Position numbers and translations under genes: made by a program. From Acidimicrobiia bacterium (GTDB lineage Bacteria; Actinomycetota; Acidimicrobiia; IMCC26256; JAMXLJ01), in NCBI GenBank assembly GCA_024281095.1, contig JAMXLJ010000148.1, forward strand, positions 1-41,492: a stretch of 41,492 nt of DNA, read 5' to 3'. Under the pieces are notes generated by a model. The model was given only the letters and a program-made list of their open reading frames with translations. It was not told the DNA's origin and did no database searches. This document shows, piece by piece, positions 18,339 to 26,500 of the stretch (positions are counted from its first letter, which is position 1; each line of letters starts with the position of its first letter).

Positions 18339-20369
18339 GTGAGTCGCGAGGCGGTGCTCGAGGAAGCGGAACCAGGGCTTCCCGCGTCCGGGCTCAACGC
18401 GCGTGGTTCGTTGCGGGCCGCCGCCGAGCAGTACTGGGTCCTGCTCGTGCTCGCGGCCGCCGGCATCGCGATCCCGCTGCTGGCTCGGCACTTGATGTTC
18501 CCGGCGTATTCGTGGAACCGGGACGAGCCGATCTACCTCTGGCAGGCGCACGCGCTGCGCGACGGGTACTTCACCACTCCCGACGGCGGGTTCCCGACGT
18601 TCTTCCGGCCCTGGTTGTCGGCCGCCAAGGACGGCGTGCTGTTCTCCCAGTACACGCTCGGGTGGCCGCTCGTGCTCGCCGGTTCACTCGTGGCCTTCGG
18701 ATCGCCCGACGGTGCGCTCGCCCTCGCGGGGCTGCTCGTCGTGCTCGGCACCTACACGTTCACGCGTGAGCTCACCCGTGACCATGTGCTCGCGCTCGTC
18801 GCGACGGGCCTGATGGTGCTGTCGCCGATCCTTCCGATCCAGGGCGGCGTGTACCTCGGCTACATGTTCACGCTCGGCCTCGGATTGCTGTTCGCGGCCG
18901 GCGTGCTGGCCGGCGTGCGGCGGAGCAAGCCGCTGTTGATCGTGGGCGCCGGCGTGCTCCTCGGGTGGATCTTCATGACCCGTCCCTACGACGCGGTCCT
19001 CTGGGGCATCGCGGTCGGCGGATACGTCGTGTTCGTGCGATGGCGCGAGTGGCGACGGATCGCGGCGTGGGCCGGCTGGCTCGCGCTCGGCGCGCTGCCG
19101 CTCGTCCTCGCGACGCTCGCGTACAACCAGCACGTCACCGGCAGCGCGACGACCTTCCCGATCACGGTCGCGGACCCGCTCGACAAGTTCGGGTTCGGCG
19201 TGCGCCAGATCATGCCGACGTTCAACACCTACAGCTATGGGCCCGGGCAGGCTCTCAAGAGCACGGCGAAGAACATCTTCTATCTGCCGCTGTTCATGAT
19301 CGGGGGGTACCTCGGCGCGGCTGCCGCGGCGTACGGGCTCTGGTTGCGCCGTCGCGATCGCACGACCATCGCGCTGCTCGCGCTCGGCCTGGTGTTCCCG
19401 CTCGGCTACATCCTGTTCTGGGGTAGCGCCGTGTCGGCCCAGACCACCAACCTGAGCGGACCGATCTACTTCATACCGCTCTACGCGCCGCTCACGATCC
19501 TCATCGCGGCCGTGCTCGTCGACACGTGGCGCCGTCGCCGTGCACAGGGCGTCGCGGTCGTCGCCGTGCTCGCACTCGCGACCGTGCCCTTCGGTGGCAC
19601 CCGATACCTGTACAACATCCGTATCAGCGACTCGCAACGAGCGTGGAAGAAGAGCGTCGAACCGATTGCGCGCGACAAGGCGCTCGTCTTCGTCTGGAAC
19701 GACGGGCCCGGGCCGTTCCTCCTGTATCTCAACCCGTATTCGATGAACAGCGCCAAGCTCGACGACCGACTCTTGTACGCGGTCGACAACGGTGGCGCGG
19801 ACTTCGATCTGATCGCGGCGCGACCCGACCACACGCCGTACCTGCAGATGTTGTCGATACCTCCCGACTACCTGCTCCCGAACGGCAATCCCCGCACACC
19901 GAAGATCCGCCTGCTGCCGCTGCGCACGCTGCACGCCAGCACCGTGACCCTGCACGCGCGCGTCACCAACCCGCGGCACCGTCGGAGTGTCGTGATCGCA
20001 TTGAAGATGGGCGATCACACCGACTTCCGCACACTCACGACCGACGGCACGGGCGGCGCCGACTTCCAGACCGAGTTCACGCTCGTGCCACCGGGCGCCA
20101 GCTCCGCTCCCGGCTCGACCGCACTCGACGGCAGGCTGGGCACCGTGCAGGTCGCCGTCGGCTACGGGACCACTCCCGAAGCGGCGCGCCGCAACCTCCT
20201 CGCGCGTGAGTTCTTCCCCTACCGGGTGACCGGCTCCTCGGTGGATCTGCTCCTGCCCTCGCGCAAGAACCGCGCCATGCGCGAAGACAAGGGCAAGCGG
20301 AAGTGGTTCCCGGAAACAACCCTGCGCGAGCTCGAAATCACCCTCACCTCCACGCCCGCGACACCCTGA
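18339..20369 (+). CDS. GT39/PMT-like membrane glycosyltransferase
   Basis: A 676-residue protein. After a short cytoplasmic start the first helix (YWVLLVLAAAGIAIPLLARHL) leads into an outer loop with NRDEPIYLWQAHALRDGYF, carrying the Asp-Glu pair expected in GT-C enzymes of the GT39 type. About ten further helices follow to residue 430 or so. The last 240 residues are extracytoplasmic and beta-rich (ALVFVWNDGPGPFLLYLNP..., VTLHARVTNPRHRRSVVIALKMG). The enzyme should take a polyprenyl-phosphate sugar and glycosylate a wall polymer or exported protein. An epimerase-like gene follows after 13 bases, so the two are probably co-transcribed. The GTG start has GAGGG about 10 bases upstream. Acceptor unknown. 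Confidence 0.78.
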   Translation: MSREAVLEEAEPGLPASGLNARGSLRAAAEQYWVLLVLAAAGIAIPLLARHLMFPAYSWNRDEPIYLWQAHALRDGYFTTPDGGFPTFFRPWLSAAKDGVLFSQYTLGWPLVLAGSLVAFGSPDGALALAGLLVVLGTYTFTRELTRDHVLALVATGLMVLSPILPIQGGVYLGYMFTLGLGLLFAAGVLAGVRRSKPLLIVGAGVLLGWIFMTRPYDAVLWGIAVGGYVVFVRWREWRRIAAWAGWLALGALPLVLATLAYNQHVTGSATTFPITVADPLDKFGFGVRQIMPTFNTYSYGPGQALKSTAKNIFYLPLFMIGGYLGAAAAAYGLWLRRRDRTTIALLALGLVFPLGYILFWGSAVSAQTTNLSGPIYFIPLYAPLTILIAAVLVDTWRRRRAQGVAVVAVLALATVPFGGTRYLYNIRISDSQRAWKKSVEPIARDKALVFVWNDGPGPFLLYLNPYSMNSAKLDDRLLYAVDNGGADFDLIAARPDHTPYLQMLSIPPDYLLPNGNPRTPKIRLLPLRTLHASTVTLHARVTNPRHRRSVVIALKMGDHTDFRTLTTDGTGGADFQTEFTLVPPGASSAPGSTALDGRLGTVQVAVGYGTTPEAARRNLLAREFFPYRVTGSSVDLLLPSRKNRAMREDKGKRKWFPETTLRELEITLTSTPATP

Positions 20370-20382
20370 CACAGGCGCAGCG

Positions 20383-21327
20383 TTGACGCGTCCGCGGGTC
20401 GCCGTCGAGGTCTGGCACGGCGAGGCCGCGGTCAAGCTCACGGCCGGCGAGACCACCGCGACGTTTCTCCCCAACCTCGGCATGCTCGGTGTGTCGCTGC
20501 GGTATGCAGGCCGTGAGCTGCTCGCGCTCCCGGGGGGAGTGCGCGCCTACCGGCACCAACACGTGACCGGGCTTCCGTTGCTCGCTCCGTGGGCGAACCG
20601 GCTCGCCGGACGCCGCTACCGCGCGATGGGAGTCGACGTCGATCTCGTCGACGTTCGGCTCCATACCGATGGCAGCGGCCTGCCCATCCACGGCACGATG
20701 GCCGCACAGCCGGGCTGGCAGATCACCGCTTTGGAGCACGACGACCGCAGCGCAGCACTGCGGGCCCGCTTCGACTTCGGGACGCGGGCCGACCTGCTGC
20801 GCTCGTTTCCCTATCCGCATGTCGTCGACGTGACCGCGACCGTGGACGACGGCCGCCTCGAGCTGGCCACCGCGGTCACCGCGACGGGCGACCTCGGAGT
20901 GCCGATCTCGTTCGGCTACCACCCCTACTTCTCGCTGCACGGCACGGCACGGGACCGCTGGCGCCTTCGTGTTCCGGATCGCGCACATCTCCTGCTCGAC
21001 GACCGCGGCATTCCGACGGGCGAGCGCCGCGACGAAGGCGCCGAGGTGCGACCCCTCGGCCGGCGCACGTTCGACGATCTGTTCGCGCTGTCCGGCGACC
21101 GTGTGACCGCGTTGCTCGCGGAAGACATGTCGATCACGCTCTTGTTCGACGACTGCTTCCCCTACATGCAACTCTTCGCGCCGCCGCGGCGGCGGTTCCT
21201 GTGCATCGAGCCCATGACCGCACCCACCAACGCGCTCGTCACCGGGCAGCATCCGAACATCGATCCGGGTGACACGTTCACGGCCGCGTTCACCGTTCAC
21301 GCCACGATGCGGACGGCCCACGACTGA
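20383..21327 (+). CDS. Aldose 1-epimerase-like (GalM family) protein
   Basis: A 314-residue beta-sandwich protein of the galactose mutarotase superfamily. Candidate catalytic and binding residues are present: H103 in LPIHGTMA, H180 in SFGYHPYFSL and E276 in LCIEPMTAPTNAL, the usual His-His-Glu set. The substrate pocket motif LLAPWANRLAGRRY is also typical. It would interconvert alpha and beta anomers of a free or phosphorylated hexose in the cytoplasm. The TTG start at 20383 follows the glycosyltransferase stop by 13 bases, suggesting an operon; there is no earlier in-frame start within the intergenic gap. Which sugar it acts on is not evident, but the location suggests supply to glycan synthesis. 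Confidence 0.85.
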   Translation: MTRPRVAVEVWHGEAAVKLTAGETTATFLPNLGMLGVSLRYAGRELLALPGGVRAYRHQHVTGLPLLAPWANRLAGRRYRAMGVDVDLVDVRLHTDGSGLPIHGTMAAQPGWQITALEHDDRSAALRARFDFGTRADLLRSFPYPHVVDVTATVDDGRLELATAVTATGDLGVPISFGYHPYFSLHGTARDRWRLRVPDRAHLLLDDRGIPTGERRDEGAEVRPLGRRTFDDLFALSGDRVTALLAEDMSITLLFDDCFPYMQLFAPPRRRFLCIEPMTAPTNALVTGQHPNIDPGDTFTAAFTVHATMRTAHD

Positions 21328-21349
21328 CGTTCCGATCGGTGTTCGGGCT

Positions 21350-21369
21350 GTCGGGCGACGACGCCAGAC
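21350..21369. terminator. Possible bidirectional hairpin between convergent genes
   Basis: GTCGGGCG (21350-21357) and CGCCAGAC (21362-21369) pair with one mismatch around a 4-nt loop, in the 73-base gap between the epimerase-like gene and the minus-strand gene. Modest stability and no U-tract keep confidence low. Confidence 0.35.
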
Positions 21370-21400
21370 ACCGGCCCATCGAGCTGCTCACGCGGAGGCC

Positions 21401-22399
21401 TCAGCCGGCGAGGGCATCTCTGCGGTCGCGGAAGAACATGAGCGCCCGTACGCGTTGGTCGTCGGCCCGCACGAGATCCGGGAGCGAAAGGATCGCGCCG
21501 CGGAAGCCGGTGGCGTTCCAGGCACCGTCGTCCGGCACGTCGTCGATGTACCACGGCGTGACATAGAGGTAGGGATCGGGGTGGTCCCGGTCGCCGGGTG
21601 AGGCGCCGAACGTGGCCCGTCGGCGTTGCGTGTCGGGCAGACATTCGAAGCCGGCATCGAAGTGCTCCGGCCACAGCTGGACCCGGCTGCCGTCGATCGA
21701 GGCCGCGTCGGCACGCAACGTCTCCAGCACGGAGAACGCGAATCCATACCACGCCGCGAGAAAGGCGGTTGCGCCCGCATCGACGGGCAACTGCTCGTCG
21801 GCGTCGCCGAGCGCGGGCACATCCAGCTCGCCGGCCGGGCGTTCGTCGGGTGGTCCGTCGAGCACGAGCTGCGCAGCGCGACGCAAGGTCGTGACGGGTT
21901 CGGCGCGCGCGGTGTCACCACGCTGCCGCACGAGTTGCGTACCGGCCACGCGCGCCTGCTCGTCGTGGCCGAAGAACGGTGTGCCGAACCCACCGAAGGT
22001 GTACCGCAATCCGATCTTGCCGTTCGCACGTCGTCGCGCCGGCGAGATCACGTAGACGGCGAGACGGTGCAGCGCCTCACGTGTCTCGCGAAAGCCCGGC
22101 GGCGGCTCACCGAGGCGATCGTATGCGCCGAGCCACCGCGCCCGGACCCAGGTCGTTTGCTGCGGATGGTCGACGAGCCATTCGTCCCACGTCGTTCCCG
22201 CACCGGGGATCGGGGTCACCAAACGCCCCGTCGCACCTGACGATGCGAGCGGGTCGTCGGCGAACCATTCATCCGTGACTGCCGGCGGAGACGGTTCCAA
22301 CACCCGGGCCGTATACCCGTGACCCACGAGCTCCTGGGCCTCCCGGCGCGCGTCGCGGGCCGAGGTCGTGTCGCGATCTGTCTCATCACGTGGGTTCAT
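21401..22399 (-). CDS. Conserved-looking protein of unknown function
   Basis: A 332-residue soluble protein with no signal peptide or membrane helix. The N-terminal third is hydrophilic. The centre contains VYVISPARRRANGKIGLRYTFGGFGTPFFGHDEQ. The C-terminal third contains WYGFAFSVLETLRAD, VQLWPEHFDAGFECLP and DPYLYVTPWYIDD, phrases rich in aromatic and acidic residues that recall a binding fold. I have a sense of similar unnamed proteins in actinobacteria but cannot name a family or function. ATG 22399 is divergent from the pilus operon; a weak CACAAT sequence on the minus strand near 22416-22421 could be its -10 box. The palindrome at 22459-22476 lies in the shared divergent region and could affect it too. 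Confidence 0.7.
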   Translation of the reverse strand: MNPRDETDRDTTSARDARREAQELVGHGYTARVLEPSPPAVTDEWFADDPLASSGATGRLVTPIPGAGTTWDEWLVDHPQQTTWVRARWLGAYDRLGEPPPGFRETREALHRLAVYVISPARRRANGKIGLRYTFGGFGTPFFGHDEQARVAGTQLVRQRGDTARAEPVTTLRRAAQLVLDGPPDERPAGELDVPALGDADEQLPVDAGATAFLAAWYGFAFSVLETLRADAASIDGSRVQLWPEHFDAGFECLPDTQRRRATFGASPGDRDHPDPYLYVTPWYIDDVPDDGAWNATGFRGAILSLPDLVRADDQRVRALMFFRDRRDALAG

Positions 22400-22458
22400 G
22401 GGTGATGCGATTGTGCCTCACGTGCCCGCGGCCGGCTGTCTCGAACCGTGCATACGAA

Positions 22459-22476
22459 ATGAGTCGTGCGACCCAT
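22459..22476. promoter_or_regulatory. 18-bp palindromic operator upstream of the pilus operon
   Basis: ATGAGTCG-TG-CGACCCAT is a dyad with 7 of 8 complementary positions per half. A near-identical 18-mer (two centre bases differ) lies at 30863-30880, before the second surface-protein cluster. In both cases a -10-like sequence starts 22-24 bases further on, which puts the site immediately upstream of the expected -35 position, where an activator dimer would bind. It lies in the divergent 22400-22664 region. Confidence 0.65.
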
Positions 22477-22498
22477 AACAATCTTCATCACCCCTCTT

Positions 22499-22504
22499 TA
22501 GAGT
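22499..22504 (+). promoter_or_regulatory. Probable -10 box (TAGAGT) of the pilus operon
   Basis: TAGAGT lies 22 bases after the palindrome, in the only AT-richer patch (about 22450-22500) of the region. The -35 window contains no consensus TTGACA, as expected for an activator-dependent promoter. Transcription from here gives a leader of roughly 155 nt. Confidence 0.45.
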
Positions 22505-22505
22505 G

Positions 22506-22576
22506 CCGGCAACGGGCGAAACTCCGTCGGCAACCGCCGGGCAGCGTGTGCGCCTATCCGGAAGCAACAAGCTTCC
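22506..22576 (+). promoter_or_regulatory. Structured 5' leader of the pilus operon
   Basis: The leader can fold into at least two hairpins. In the first, an outer stem (GCCG / CGGC) encloses an inner stem CGGG-CGAAAC-TCCG (within 22506-22531). The second has GGAAGC (22560-22565) pairing with GCTTCC (22571-22576) around AACAA. The single-stranded stretches GGCAAC are repeated (22508 and 22529). This could be a regulatory RNA. I compared it with the cyclic-di-GMP, SAM and cobalamin riboswitch patterns I remember and found no convincing match. Confidence 0.35.
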
Positions 22577-22664
22577 ATACCCAGGGCAGGGTGGACATTG
22601 CACGGACAGTGTGGGGTCGTTGGCGTCGCGCGTATAGCGCCGGCGCGTGGGCAAGGGGCCAGTG

Positions 22665-24428
22665 GTGCGCCGGCGACGCGCTGAGGAGGCGCCGGCAGGC
22701 GCGCCGGTACCCGTGGCCACGCTCGTGCCGGACCTCGACGCAGCGGTCGACCGCGCACGACTCGGTGATGTGCTGGTGGAGACGGGCAGCGTGGGACGCG
22801 ACGCCGTCGAGACGGCCGCTGCGAGCCTTCGCGGAACCCGCCTCGGAACGGCGCTGTTGGAGGACGGTCTCCTCGACGAGATCGCATTGACGGCCGCACT
22901 GGCCCGGCACTTCCGGCTGCCGGTTCTCGATCTCCGCAAGGCGAAGCCCGCCCCGACCGCGACCGAGCTCGTGAGCGAGAGCGACGCCCACCAATTCGAC
23001 GTTCTCCCGGTGTCGCTCGACGAGGGCGTGCTGCACGTCGCGGTCGCCGATCCGCTCAACCGGGAGCTGCTCGATCACCTCCGCCGGCTGCCGGTGAAGC
23101 AGGTGAACGTCGCGCTCGGCGTGCCGTCGCATCTGCGCAACCGCGTCAACCAGACCTACCGCGCATTGTCCGAAGTCCAGACCGACATCGACGCGTTCCG
23201 TTCGAGCGCGCGCACGACCGACGAGCTGACCGTCGCGGACGACGCGACGGACCAGGATGCACCGATCGTCCAGGTCGTCAACAAGATCGTGACACAGGCC
23301 CTGCGCGACCGCGCGTCCGACGTGCACATCGAGCCGACCGACGAAGGCGTCAACGTGCGCTTCCGTATCGACGGCGCGCTGAAGGAGATCGTCACGCTGC
23401 CCGGCGAGATGGCGGCCGCGCTCGTGAGCCGGCTCAAGATCATGGCCGACATGAACATCGTCGAGCGACGCCGTCCTCAGGACGGGCAGTTCGAGATGAC
23501 GGTCGACGGTCGCATGCTCGATGTTCGCGTCTCGACGACCACGACCATCTGGGGCGAGAAGGCCGTGCTGCGGCTGCTCGACCGCAAGCGTTCACTCCTG
23601 CGCCTGGGCGACCTCGGGATGCCGCCGAGCTCAGGCGAGCGGTTCTCGCGCATCGTCGGTTCGCCGTTCGGGATGGTGATTGTCGCCGGTCCGACCGGAA
23701 GCGGGAAAACGACGACGCTGTACGCGACCTTGACCGAGATCAACCGGCCCGACATGAACGTCATGACCATCGAGGACCCGGTCGAGTACGTCTTCCCCAA
23801 GATCAACCAGATCCAGATCAGCGAGCAGGCGGGGCTCACGTTCGCGACCGGGCTCAAGTCGATCCTGCGCCAGGACCCCGACGTCATCCTCGTCGGCGAG
23901 GTGCGCGACGTCGAGACGGCACGCATCGCCGTGCAGAGCGCGCTCACCGGTCATCTCGTGCTCTCCTCGGTGCACGCCATCGACGCCGTGTCCGCGCTGT
24001 ACCGGCTCCTCGACATGGGAATCGAATCCTTCCGCGTCACCTCGGCGATCGTCGGTGTCGTGGCGCAGCGCCTGGTCCGCAGGATCTGCCGGTCGTGTGC
24101 CCGTCCGTACACCCCGTCGGCTCAGGAGCAGGCGCTGTTCCGCAACCTGGGCGGTGCCGCGAAGGACTCCTGGGTGCGCGGCGAGGGATGCAGCCTCTGC
24201 TCGGGCACCGGTTACTTCGAGCGCCTCGGGGTGTTCGAGGTGCTCAGTCTCACCGACGAGATCCGTCAAGCGCTCGTAGAAGGCACGCCTCCTCGGGTGA
24301 CGCGCGAGCTCGCGGTCCGGCAAGGGATGTCCAGCCTCCAGACGGAGGCGCTGCGGCTCGTCGCCGCCAATGTCACGACCCTGGACGAGGTGGTTCGTCA
24401 CGTGTTCGGAGCGGAGGGCTCGCAATGA
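22665..24428 (+). CDS. pilB: Type IV pilus assembly ATPase PilB (GspE family)
   Basis: A 587-residue cytoplasmic motor ATPase. An N-terminal MshEN-like domain (about 20-150; LGDVLVETGSVGRDAVE, RLGTALLEDGLLDEIALTAALARHF) is of the type that can bind cyclic di-GMP. The motor core shows DASDVHIEP-type sequence (RASDVHIEPTDEGVNVRFRIDG), Walker A GPTGSGKTTT with K348, the Asp box TIEDPVEY, Walker B QDPDVILVGEVRD and the His box GHLVLSSVHAIDA. A zinc tetracysteine follows (CRSC...CSLC). It powers pilus extension. GTG 22665 is chosen because AAGGGG lies 6 bases upstream; GTG 22647 is possible. It begins the operon and overlaps pilC by 4 bases. Confidence 0.95.
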   Translation: MRRRRAEEAPAGAPVPVATLVPDLDAAVDRARLGDVLVETGSVGRDAVETAAASLRGTRLGTALLEDGLLDEIALTAALARHFRLPVLDLRKAKPAPTATELVSESDAHQFDVLPVSLDEGVLHVAVADPLNRELLDHLRRLPVKQVNVALGVPSHLRNRVNQTYRALSEVQTDIDAFRSSARTTDELTVADDATDQDAPIVQVVNKIVTQALRDRASDVHIEPTDEGVNVRFRIDGALKEIVTLPGEMAAALVSRLKIMADMNIVERRRPQDGQFEMTVDGRMLDVRVSTTTTIWGEKAVLRLLDRKRSLLRLGDLGMPPSSGERFSRIVGSPFGMVIVAGPTGSGKTTTLYATLTEINRPDMNVMTIEDPVEYVFPKINQIQISEQAGLTFATGLKSILRQDPDVILVGEVRDVETARIAVQSALTGHLVLSSVHAIDAVSALYRLLDMGIESFRVTSAIVGVVAQRLVRRICRSCARPYTPSAQEQALFRNLGGAAKDSWVRGEGCSLCSGTGYFERLGVFEVLSLTDEIRQALVEGTPPRVTRELAVRQGMSSLQTEALRLVAANVTTLDEVVRHVFGAEGSQ

Positions 24429-25561
24429 CCGACGTCATGACCGCACGACCGGCAGTTGCACCGCCGAGCGACGACCGCGAACGGCCGACTCCCTGGTACA
24501 AGCAGCGCATCGCGATCGGTCGCGAGATCAAGAGCGTCGAGCTCATGAACTTCTCGCGCCAGGGCGCTTCGTTCCTGCGTGCCGGCGTTCCGATTCTGGA
24601 CGCGCTCGGCATCGTCGCCGAGGAGAACGGCTCGAAGAAGATGACGGAGGTTCTCCACGACCTCCAGCGGCGAATTCGCGGCGGTTCGAGCTTCGGTGAC
24701 GCGCTCGCTGCGCACCCCCGGGCCTTCCCCCGCTACTACATCGCGGTCGTGCGCGCGTCGGAGCTCACGGGCCGGCTCGACGACGCGCTCGACCAGCTCG
24801 CAACGTATCTCGAGCGCGACATCGCCGCTCGCCGTCAGGTCAAGAGCGCGTTGACCTACCCGAGCTTCGTGTTCGCGATGGCGATCGTCGCGGTGTTCAT
24901 CATGGCGATCTGGGTGCTGCCGAAGTTCAAGGGCTTCTACAAGGGACTCGGCGCACACCTGCCGCTTCCCACCCGCATGCTCCTCGGCTTCACCGACTTC
25001 ATCGGCAACTGGTGGTTCCTGCTCGTCGGCCTCGCCGCCGGGCTGGGAATCGCCGCGTACGCCGTCCTCGGCGGCGATCACGGCAAGGAGCGTCGCGACA
25101 ACCTCGTGCTCAAGGTTCCCGGGATCGGTCCGCTCGTGCAGCTGATCGTGATCGAGCGGTTCTGCCGCGTCCTCGCCGCACTGGTCGACGCCGGCGTGTC
25201 GCTTCCCGAGGCGGTGCGCGTGTCGGCCGACAGCACGAACCACCGGCTGTACCAGACGAAGCTCGCGGCCGCCCGCGAAGGCATGATGCGAGGTGAAGGT
25301 CTGGCCGCGCCGATCACCGCCACGGGTCTGTTCCCTCCGGCGGCGCGCCAGATGATGCGCGTCGGCGAGAGCACGGGCTCGCTCGACGCGCAGTTGCAGG
25401 CGGCCGCAACCTTCTACGAGCGCGAGCTGAACTACCGGCTGAAGCGGTTGACCGACATGTTCGAACCGATCGTGGTCCTCACCGTCGGCGGTGCTGTGGG
25501 GTTCGTCGCCATCGCACAGATCTCGGCGATGTACAGCATCTACCACCAGGTGAAGATCTAG
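24425..25561 (+). CDS. pilC: Type IV pilus inner-membrane platform protein PilC (GspF family)
   Basis: A 378-residue protein with two T2SSF domains. The first (about 40-160) contains FSRQGASFLRAGVPILDAL and TYPSFVFAMAIVAVFIMAIWVLPKF, a domain followed by a membrane helix. The second (about 240-360) contains RFCRVLAALVDAGVSLPEAVRV and RVGESTGSLDAQLQAAATFYEREL. It ends in a third helix (PIVVLTVGGAVGFVAIAQISAMYSIY). The protein sits in the cytoplasmic membrane, where PilB and PilT act on it to add or remove pilins. ATG 24425 overlaps the pilB stop (ATGA), so translation is coupled. Length and helix pattern are normal for the family. Confidence 0.94.
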   Translation: MTDVMTARPAVAPPSDDRERPTPWYKQRIAIGREIKSVELMNFSRQGASFLRAGVPILDALGIVAEENGSKKMTEVLHDLQRRIRGGSSFGDALAAHPRAFPRYYIAVVRASELTGRLDDALDQLATYLERDIAARRQVKSALTYPSFVFAMAIVAVFIMAIWVLPKFKGFYKGLGAHLPLPTRMLLGFTDFIGNWWFLLVGLAAGLGIAAYAVLGGDHGKERRDNLVLKVPGIGPLVQLIVIERFCRVLAALVDAGVSLPEAVRVSADSTNHRLYQTKLAAAREGMMRGEGLAAPITATGLFPPAARQMMRVGESTGSLDAQLQAAATFYERELNYRLKRLTDMFEPIVVLTVGGAVGFVAIAQISAMYSIYHQVKI

Positions 25562-25562
25562 T

Positions 25563-25624
25563 CCTGAAGCATCAGGCGCGCACTCACGTCGGGTGCGTCG
25601 TTGAACACACCGTCCCACAGGGAC
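25563..25624 (+). promoter_or_regulatory. Hairpin-rich leader of the major pilin gene
   Basis: Three small stems lie between pilC and pilA: CCTGA/TCAGG (25563-25576, 4-nt loop), CGCAC/GTGCG (in about 25577-25599), and GTCCC/GGGAC with a 3-nt loop (25612-25624). They are followed by the strong ribosome-binding site GGAGGAAT. Such a leader could protect or process the pilin mRNA and help uncouple pilin dosage from pilB and pilC. Confidence 0.4.
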
Positions 25625-25647
25625 ACTCGGCAGGAGGAATACCAACA

Positions 25648-26025
25648 ATGACAGTGACCGAGCACCCGACGCAGCAAAGGGATGAGCGTGGATTCACGCT
25701 CATCGAGCTGCTCGTCTCCATCGTCGTCGTCGCGATCCTGGCCGCCGTGGCCATCGTCGGCGTCGGTGGTCTGCAGAACAAAGGCAGCTCGAGCGCGTGC
25801 CAGGCGTCGGTGGACGCGGCGAAGGCTGCTTCTGCCGTGCACTACGCCAACACCGGCTCGTGGCCGACGACCTTCGACGCGATGACCGGCGCCACGCCGG
25901 CTCCCGAGTTCGAGGTTGCGTCGGGCGTGACCGCGACCGGCACCACCCTCAAGAACGGCAGCAACTGGTCGGTGACGATGGGCGGCGGCGGCAGCTCGCC
26001 GAACACGTTCACCGCGTGCCCGTAG
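25648..26025 (+). CDS. pilA: Major type IV prepilin
   Basis: A 125-residue prepilin. The 15-residue leader ends in the prepilin peptidase site RG|FTLIELL, with Glu at mature position 5 (E20), and the hydrophobic helix continues as VSIVVVAILAAVAIVGV. The mature part is about 110 residues with one Cys near the start (C51) and one at the C-terminus (ACP), likely a disulphide as in many pilins. A Ser/Thr/Gly-rich globular region (TGATPAPEFEVASGVTATGTTL, SNWSVTMGGGGSS) follows. A strong ribosome-binding site and the flanking hairpins suggest high expression. It is the probable main subunit of the fibre. No prepilin peptidase gene is in view. Confidence 0.93.
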   Translation: MTVTEHPTQQRDERGFTLIELLVSIVVVAILAAVAIVGVGGLQNKGSSSACQASVDAAKAASAVHYANTGSWPTTFDAMTGATPAPEFEVASGVTATGTTLKNGSNWSVTMGGGGSSPNTFTACP

Positions 26026-26036
26026 GACCGGTGGCA

Positions 26037-26067
26037 GAGCCCCGGGCGCGCACTGCGCCCGGGGCTC
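26037..26067 (+). terminator. Strong hairpin after the major pilin gene
   Basis: GAGCCCCGGGCGC and GCGCCCGGGGCTC are perfect 13-bp complements around a 5-nt loop (GCACT). No U-tract follows, and the minor pilin genes continue 53 bases later. It is likely a partial terminator or mRNA-stabilising structure that gives more pilA than downstream mRNA. A nearly identical design follows the gene at 31048. Confidence 0.8.
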
Positions 26068-26119
26068 CAACGCACCGGCTCCGCACTTGTTCGAACCACG
26101 CACATGAAAGGAGGACCAC

Positions 26120-26500
26120 GTGCGCACTCGTGACGAAGCAGGAGAGAGCCTCATCGAGATCGTGATCGCGCTCGTGATCCTCGGTGCCGTCGTCTCCGCG
26201 ATGCTCGCGACCATCGCCACCTCGGCGACGAGCTCGAAGGGGCACCGTGACCTCGTGACCGCCGACGCGGCGCTCCGCAACTACGCGGAAGCGACGAAGT
26301 CGGCCGTGCGTACGTCGTGCACCTCGAGCGGCGCCACGTACACCGTGTCGTACACCGCCCCGAGCGGATTGGGCGTGAGCCCCGTTCCGTCGACTTCGCA
26401 GCCGTGCCCCTCCACCACGAGCGTCACGGTGGTGCACCTTCAGGTCACCTTGCCGTCCGGCACGGTGAAGCCGTTGGACAGCGAGGTCCGGGCGCCATGA
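26120..26500 (+). CDS. Minor pseudopilin, PilV/PilE-like
   Basis: A 126-residue prepilin-like protein. The leader MRTRDEAG is followed by ESLIEIVIALVILGAVVSAMLATIA: cleavage after G8 leaves Glu at mature position 5 (E13). The first mature residue is Glu rather than Phe, which is unusual but tolerated by prepilin peptidases. The globular part has two Cys (TSCTSS, SQPCPS) and is otherwise Ser/Thr-rich. The GTG start at 26120 is supported by a perfect AAAGGAGG at 26107-26114, 5 bases upstream. The gene overlaps the next by 4 bases. It probably belongs to the priming complex or tip of the pilus together with the next two proteins. Confidence 0.85.
   Translation: MRTRDEAGESLIEIVIALVILGAVVSAMLATIATSATSSKGHRDLVTADAALRNYAEATKSAVRTSCTSSGATYTVSYTAPSGLGVSPVPSTSQPCPSTTSVTVVHLQVTLPSGTVKPLDSEVRAP

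Noticed and set aside
22500-22580. Cyclic-di-GMP, SAM or cobalamin riboswitch before pilB
   Set aside because: Short matches such as GGCAACC and GCGAAAC exist, but the conserved cores and their order, as I remember them, are absent. I keep it as an unidentified structured leader.
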